Origin: ZC4RG19 sp036279475 | GTDB lineage: Bacteria; Actinomycetota; Acidimicrobiia; Acidimicrobiales; VFJN01 | Length of the DNA stretch: 7,624 bases | NCBI GenBank assembly: GCA_036279475.1 | Contig: DASUJB010000094.1 | Location: forward strand, 1 to 7,624 | Direction: 5' to 3' | Part shown: one piece after another, positions 4,692 to 7,624 of the stretch | How positions within the stretch are numbered: the first letter of the stretch is position 1 | Layout of the letters: each line of letters begins with the position of its first letter | Made by a program: the position numbers and the translations under genes | Notes under the pieces: generated by a model | Databases searched by the model: none | Told to the model about the DNA's origin: nothing | The model's input: only the letters and a program-made list of their open reading frames with translations

Positions 4692-5390
4692 TCAGCGCGG
4701 GAGCCCCACCAGCATCAGCGCCGACCACGTGAGGTGGGTGACCGTCGGCGCCAGGACGCCCCCCGTGGCCCGGCGCTCCAGGGCCAGCAGGGTCCCCATG
4801 GCGATGGCCGCCACCACCAGGGCCAGGTTGAGCGTCGCCGCCGTCACCAGCACGTAGACGACCGTGGCGTGGCGGGGGCCGTGGGGGCCGCCGAGGGCGG
4901 CAGGCAGGGCACCGCGGAAGAAGGCCTCCTCGGCGGCGCCGTTGGCCAGGGCCACGACGAGGAGGACGAGGAGGGGACCGGCGTCGGCCCTGTCGAGGAT
5001 CGAGTCGAGGGCGCCGGCCAGGCCGGGGACCTGGCGGGCCAGCAGGGAGGCGACCAGGAAGGCGAGGTAGGCGAGCACGCCCAGCACCACGGGGGCCAGG
5101 GCGGCGTGCCCGGCGGTGCCGGCCGGCACCCGCCCCCGCCACGGGATCGGGCCGGACAACCGGCTGCCGGCGGCCCAGGCGGCCGCCACCGCTAGGCCCA
5201 GGGCCGTGAACCGCCCCGAGCCGGCGGGGACGGCCAGCGTGGCGGCCAGCAGGCCGGTGCCCACCACCAGCGTGACGGCCACGACGACCCGCCGCCGGCG
5301 CGCCGCGGCCGGCGGCTCGGGGAAGGGCGCCTCGGGGGCCGGGGTCAGCAGGCGGGCCAGCTCCGCCGCCACGCCGGCAGGGCGGGCCAC
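4692..5390 (-). CDS. CPBP-family (Abi-type) intramembrane metalloprotease-like protein
   Basis: A 232-residue membrane protein. Hydrophobic segments lie at about 35-54, 61-76, 96-118, 138-153, 175-202 and 213-229. The CPBP hallmark EExxxR is clear at 154-159 (EEAFFR). The third motif is present as H219 in THLTWSALM. The second motif, normally FxxxH, should fall near 179-183, but the sequence there is YVLVT, so the His is replaced by Thr. Active relatives (Rce1-like, CAAX-processing or bacteriocin-immunity proteins) use Glu and two His residues, so catalysis here is uncertain; some actinobacterial members may share this change. The GTG start at 5390 is 7 bases past the stop of the SDR gene, so the two are very likely co-transcribed. 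I see no Shine-Dalgarno sequence, which suggests translation coupled to the upstream gene. The substrate is unknown. Confidence 0.85.
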   Translation of the reverse strand: MARPAGVAAELARLLTPAPEAPFPEPPAAARRRRVVVAVTLVVGTGLLAATLAVPAGSGRFTALGLAVAAAWAAGSRLSGPIPWRGRVPAGTAGHAALAPVVLGVLAYLAFLVASLLARQVPGLAGALDSILDRADAGPLLVLLVVALANGAAEEAFFRGALPAALGGPHGPRHATVVYVLVTAATLNLALVVAAIAMGTLLALERRATGGVLAPTVTHLTWSALMLVGLPR

Positions 5391-5397
5391 GGTGCCG

Positions 5398-6318
5398 TCA
5401 GGCGGGACGCCGGCGGCCGGCGTCCCGCCGGGCGGCGCGCCGCTCGGCCCGCTCGGCCAGGGCGGCGGCCGCGGCGCGGGGGAACGGCACCGGTTGGCGG
5501 TGGACCAGGTCCTCGATCGAGCGGTCGGTGACCACCACCTCGTTGGTCATCGAGTCGACGAGGGCACGGGCCGTGCCCAGGTCGACGTCCGTCACGAGGC
5601 GGAGCCACCACGACGACAGGCGGGGCGACAGCACGGGGACGGGCACGATGGGGCGGCGCCGCCCCGTCATGTCGGCGACGGTCGACAGCATCTCCCGGTA
5701 GGTCACGGCGTCGGGGCCCCCGATCTCGAACGTGCGGCCCGTCGTGGCCGTCCTGCCGGCCACGCCCCTCAGGAAGGCGATGGCGTCGTCGAGGGCGACG
5801 GGCTGGGTGCGGGTCTCCACCCAGCGGGGGGTGACCATGGCCGGCAGCCGCTCGACGAGCTGGAGGAGGATCTCCCAGCTCACACTGCCCTCGCCCACCA
5901 CGATGCCGGCCCGCAGGGCGGTGGTGGGTGCCCCGTCGCGCAGGATCCCCTCGACCTCTCGGCGGCTGCGCAGGTGGGGGGACAGGTCGTCGGCGTCGTC
6001 GCCGAGCCCGCCCAGGTAGACGACCTGGGCGACGCCGGCATCGGTGGCGGCGGCGGCGAAGGCGCGGGCCGCGGCCCGGTCGCGCCGCTCGAAGTCGGGC
6101 TCGGCCAGGGAGTGCACCAGGTAGTAGGCCACGTCCACCCCGCGCAGCGCCCCTCCCAGGCTGGGCGGATCGGTCACGTCGCCGGCCACCGGGGTCCCGG
6201 CCCCGGCGTAGCTACCGGGGCGGCGGGTCATGGCCGCCACGTCGTGCCCCTCGGCGACGAGGCGGTCGGCGAGGTGGCGGCCCACGAACCCGGAGGCGCC
6301 GGTGACGAGGATGCGCAT
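5398..6318 (-). CDS. YbjT-like NAD(P)-binding SDR-family protein (atypical SDR)
   Basis: The 306-residue protein opens with MRILVTGASGFVG, whose TGxxGxxG motif (6-13) binds NAD(P). The string AYYLVHSL (64-71) and VYLGGLGD (100-107) are typical of the YbjT/NmrA-like atypical SDR group (COG0702-type) rather than true sugar epimerases. These proteins often lack the classical YxxxK and may act as redox sensors or oxidoreductases of unknown substrate. E. coli YbjT-type proteins carry an extra C-terminal DUF2867 domain of roughly 150-200 residues; here it is absent and the protein ends in a basic, Ala/Arg-rich tail (from about 278). ATG 6318 is chosen because TAGCCT lies 7 bases upstream; an in-frame GTG at 6342 would be upstream of that promoter. 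It is the first gene of a two-gene unit with the CPBP protein. Confidence 0.85.
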   Translation of the reverse strand: MRILVTGASGFVGRHLADRLVAEGHDVAAMTRRPGSYAGAGTPVAGDVTDPPSLGGALRGVDVAYYLVHSLAEPDFERRDRAAARAFAAAATDAGVAQVVYLGGLGDDADDLSPHLRSRREVEGILRDGAPTTALRAGIVVGEGSVSWEILLQLVERLPAMVTPRWVETRTQPVALDDAIAFLRGVAGRTATTGRTFEIGGPDAVTYREMLSTVADMTGRRRPIVPVPVLSPRLSSWWLRLVTDVDLGTARALVDSMTNEVVVTDRSIEDLVHRQPVPFPRAAAAALAERAERRAARRDAGRRRPA

Positions 6319-6325
6319 CGGGCCG

Positions 6326-6331
6326 AGGCTA
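6326..6331 (-). promoter_or_regulatory. -10 box TAGCCT, leaderless type, for the SDR-CPBP unit
   Basis: On the minus strand TAGCCT is followed by 7 bases (CGGCCCG) and the ATG at 6318, without a Shine-Dalgarno sequence. It supports the short start and an independent promoter for the SDR-CPBP pair despite modC lying upstream in the same direction. Confidence 0.55.
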
Positions 6332-6378
6332 CGTCGTGCCACACGGCGTGGGCACGGACTACGCCGAGTGGTTCACAC

Positions 6379-6398
6379 GGCGCGGTCGCGACCGCGCC
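6379..6398. repeat. Perfect 20-bp palindrome between modC and the SDR gene
   Basis: GGCGCGGTCGCGACCGCGCC is its own reverse complement. As RNA it would form an 8-bp stem with a CGCG loop. It starts 29 bases past the modC stop codon and lies about 47 bases upstream of the SDR -10 box. It could be a modC terminator without a T-run or a dimeric-regulator operator for the next unit. The remaining bases of the 108-bp gap hold nothing I recognise. Confidence 0.6.
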
Positions 6399-6426
6399 CC
6401 GGTCCCGCGCCGCGGGCCCTCGTACC

Positions 6427-7491
6427 TCAGGCCTCGTACACGTCGACGTCCACGGCCTTGACCGACGCCCACAGCTCGATGCCCTCGGCCACGCCGAGGT
6501 CGGCGACGGCCGCCGGCGTGACCTCGGCCACCACCGCCGCCGAGGCGCCCGCCGTGACCTCCACCCGCACCCGGTCCGGTGCCGCCGCCTCCACCGCCAG
6601 CACGCGGGCCGCCCACACGTTGCGGGCGCTGCCCTCCGGGCACGAGCGGTGGAGGGCCACGGCGCGGGGGCGGACGGCCACGGCCACGCGGGCGGCGGGG
6701 ACGGGCTCGGCGACGACGAGGTCGATGCCGCCGTCCACGCGCACGGTGTGGGCGGCGGCGGCCGAGCCGGGGAGGAGGTTCACCCCCACGAGGTGGGCGG
6801 CGTACGGCGAGCGGGGACGTCGCGCCACGTCGGCCGTGGAGCCCGACTGGGTGACGCGGCCCGCCTCCAGCACCACCAGGCGGTCCGCCAGCACCAGGGC
6901 GTCCACCGGGTCGTGGGTCACCAGCAGGCGAGCCCCCGGGAAGCCGTCGAGGTGGCGGCGCAGCTCGGCCCGGGTCCGCGACCGCGTCCGGGGGTCGAGG
7001 GCGGCCAGCGGCTCGTCGAGCAGCAGGACCGCCGGCTCGGTGGCGAGGGTGCGGGCCAGCGCCACCCTCTGGGCCTGGCCGCCGGAGAGGGCCGCGGGGC
7101 GGGCGCCGGCCCGGTCGGCCAGGCCCACCCGGGCCAGGGCCTGGGCGGCACGGGCGCGGGCCGGCGCCCGGCGCATGCCGCGGGCCCGCAGCCCGAAGGC
7201 CACGTTGTCGAGGGCGGTCAGCCGGGGGAACAGCAGGTGGTCCTGGAACACCAGCCCCACCGGCCGGTCGGCCGGGGGGACGAGCACGCCGGCTGCCGGA
7301 TCGTCGAGCACCGCCCCGTCGAGGGCGATGCGGCCGGCGTCGATGGGCACCAGCCCCGCCACGGCCCGCAGGAGGGTCGTCTTCCCGGCGCCGTTGGGCC
7401 CCACCACCGCCACGACCTCCCCGTCGTCGACCTCGACCGACACGTCGAGGTCGAGGCCGCCGAGCCGGACGGCCACGTCGGCCTCCAGCAC
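6427..7491 (-). CDS. modC: Molybdate ABC transporter ATP-binding protein
   Basis: The 354-residue protein is close to the usual ModC length (about 350). The ATPase domain shows Walker A GPNGAGKT (31-38), Q-loop Q83 in VFQDHLLFP, signature LSGGQ (135-139), Walker B VLLLDE (155-160), the D-loop ALD, and the switch H193 in VTHDP. After residue 235 comes a C-terminal regulatory part of TOBE type, with SARNVWAARVLAVE (288-301) and ELWASVKA near the end. This pairing of ATPase and TOBE, plus the ModB end directly upstream, supports molybdate import across the inner membrane; tungstate or sulfate specificity cannot be excluded from the ATPase alone. GTG 7491 follows the modB stop after a single base (TGAGGTG), so the two are one operon and translation is probably coupled. 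No good Shine-Dalgarno sequence is seen. Confidence 0.87.
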   Translation of the reverse strand: MLEADVAVRLGGLDLDVSVEVDDGEVVAVVGPNGAGKTTLLRAVAGLVPIDAGRIALDGAVLDDPAAGVLVPPADRPVGLVFQDHLLFPRLTALDNVAFGLRARGMRRAPARARAAQALARVGLADRAGARPAALSGGQAQRVALARTLATEPAVLLLDEPLAALDPRTRSRTRAELRRHLDGFPGARLLVTHDPVDALVLADRLVVLEAGRVTQSGSTADVARRPRSPYAAHLVGVNLLPGSAAAAHTVRVDGGIDLVVAEPVPAARVAVAVRPRAVALHRSCPEGSARNVWAARVLAVEAAAPDRVRVEVTAGASAAVVAEVTPAAVADLGVAEGIELWASVKAVDVDVYEA

Positions 7492-7492
7492 C

Positions 7493-7624
7493 TCAGCCGG
7501 CCAGCCAGCGGTGGCGGAGCGGCACGAGGACGGCCAGGGACACCGCCACCAGCACCAGGGAGAGGGCGATGGCGGCCTCCCGGTCGGACTCCAGGGCCAG
7601 GAAGACGGCCAGGGGCATCGTCTG
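7493..7624 (-). CDS. modB: C-terminus of molybdate ABC transporter permease (partial, runs off the right edge)
   Basis: The last 43 residues are visible: QTMPLAVFLALESDREAAI and then a hydrophobic helix rich in Leu and Val, ending LRHRWLAG. The phrase TMPLAVFLALESD followed by a final membrane helix is typical of the end of ModB-type permeases, which form the channel that ModC drives. The stop codon TGA (7493-7495) is one base from the modC start. The rest of the gene, and modA for the binding protein, should lie beyond the window. The assignment rests on this short stretch and the modC neighbour. Confidence 0.82.
   Translation of the reverse strand, partial: QTMPLAVFLALESDREAAIALSLVLVAVSLAVLVPLRHRWLAG

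Noticed and set aside
6319..6342. Earlier GTG start (6342) for the SDR gene, adding MARRSLGP
   Set aside because: It would lie upstream of the TAGCCT box; the Rossmann motif starts directly at ATG 6318.
1..7624. Mobile element, CRISPR array, toxin-antitoxin or biosynthetic cluster
   Set aside because: No transposase or integrase motifs, no spaced direct repeats, no small paired genes and no compositional break were seen.

Overview
The window is extremely GC-rich. It has GTG starts, G/C-ending codons throughout, a lone polymerase domain of the LigD type, an actinobacterial-style ClpP and TANNNT -10 boxes placed right against start codons. All of this points to an actinomycete (Actinomycetota). 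An Acidimicrobiia-like lineage is plausible but cannot be proven from the sequence alone. I see no insertion sequence, phage gene, CRISPR array or rRNA, and base composition looks uniform, so this reads as ordinary chromosomal backbone with several local oddities.

Layout, left to right. (1) Positions 1-223, minus strand: the start of a small hydrophobic protein with an HxxxDxxxH motif, cut by the window edge. (2) 373-1470, minus: a stand-alone LigD-type DNA polymerase/primase domain. (3) 1661-3013, plus, divergent from it: a secreted M23 (LytM-type) peptidase carrying four good and one decayed copy of a 47-48-residue DxDGDGxD repeat. (4) 3027-3102, minus: a class I tRNA with a UAG anticodon, only 13 bp from the peptidase stop. 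(5) 3202-3810, plus: clpP, divergent from the tRNA. (6) 3907-4626, minus: rpe, convergent with clpP across 96 bp holding two GC-rich dyads. (7) 4692-5390 and 5398-6318, minus: a two-gene unit of a CPBP-type membrane protease and a YbjT-like SDR. (8) 6427-7491 and 7493-7624, minus: modC and the end of modB, from a molybdate importer whose modA should lie beyond the right edge.

The genes serve separate jobs: DNA end repair or gap filling, cell-wall processing, protein turnover, the pentose phosphate pathway, membrane/redox housekeeping and molybdate uptake. The common thread is regulatory. Five protein genes (positions 223, 1470, 3202, 4626 and 6318) show a TANNNT box ending 6-8 bases before the start codon and no Shine-Dalgarno sequence, which is the layout of leaderless mRNAs. 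The peptidase gene is the clear exception, with a strong GGAGGAGG.

No obviously new multi-gene system is visible. The observations most worth following up are the class I tRNA with a leucine (UAG) anticodon and a mismatched anticodon stem, the leaderless promoter pattern, the His-to-Gln change at a metal-ligand position of Rpe, the missing second-motif His of the CPBP protein, and the repeat architecture of the M23 protein.
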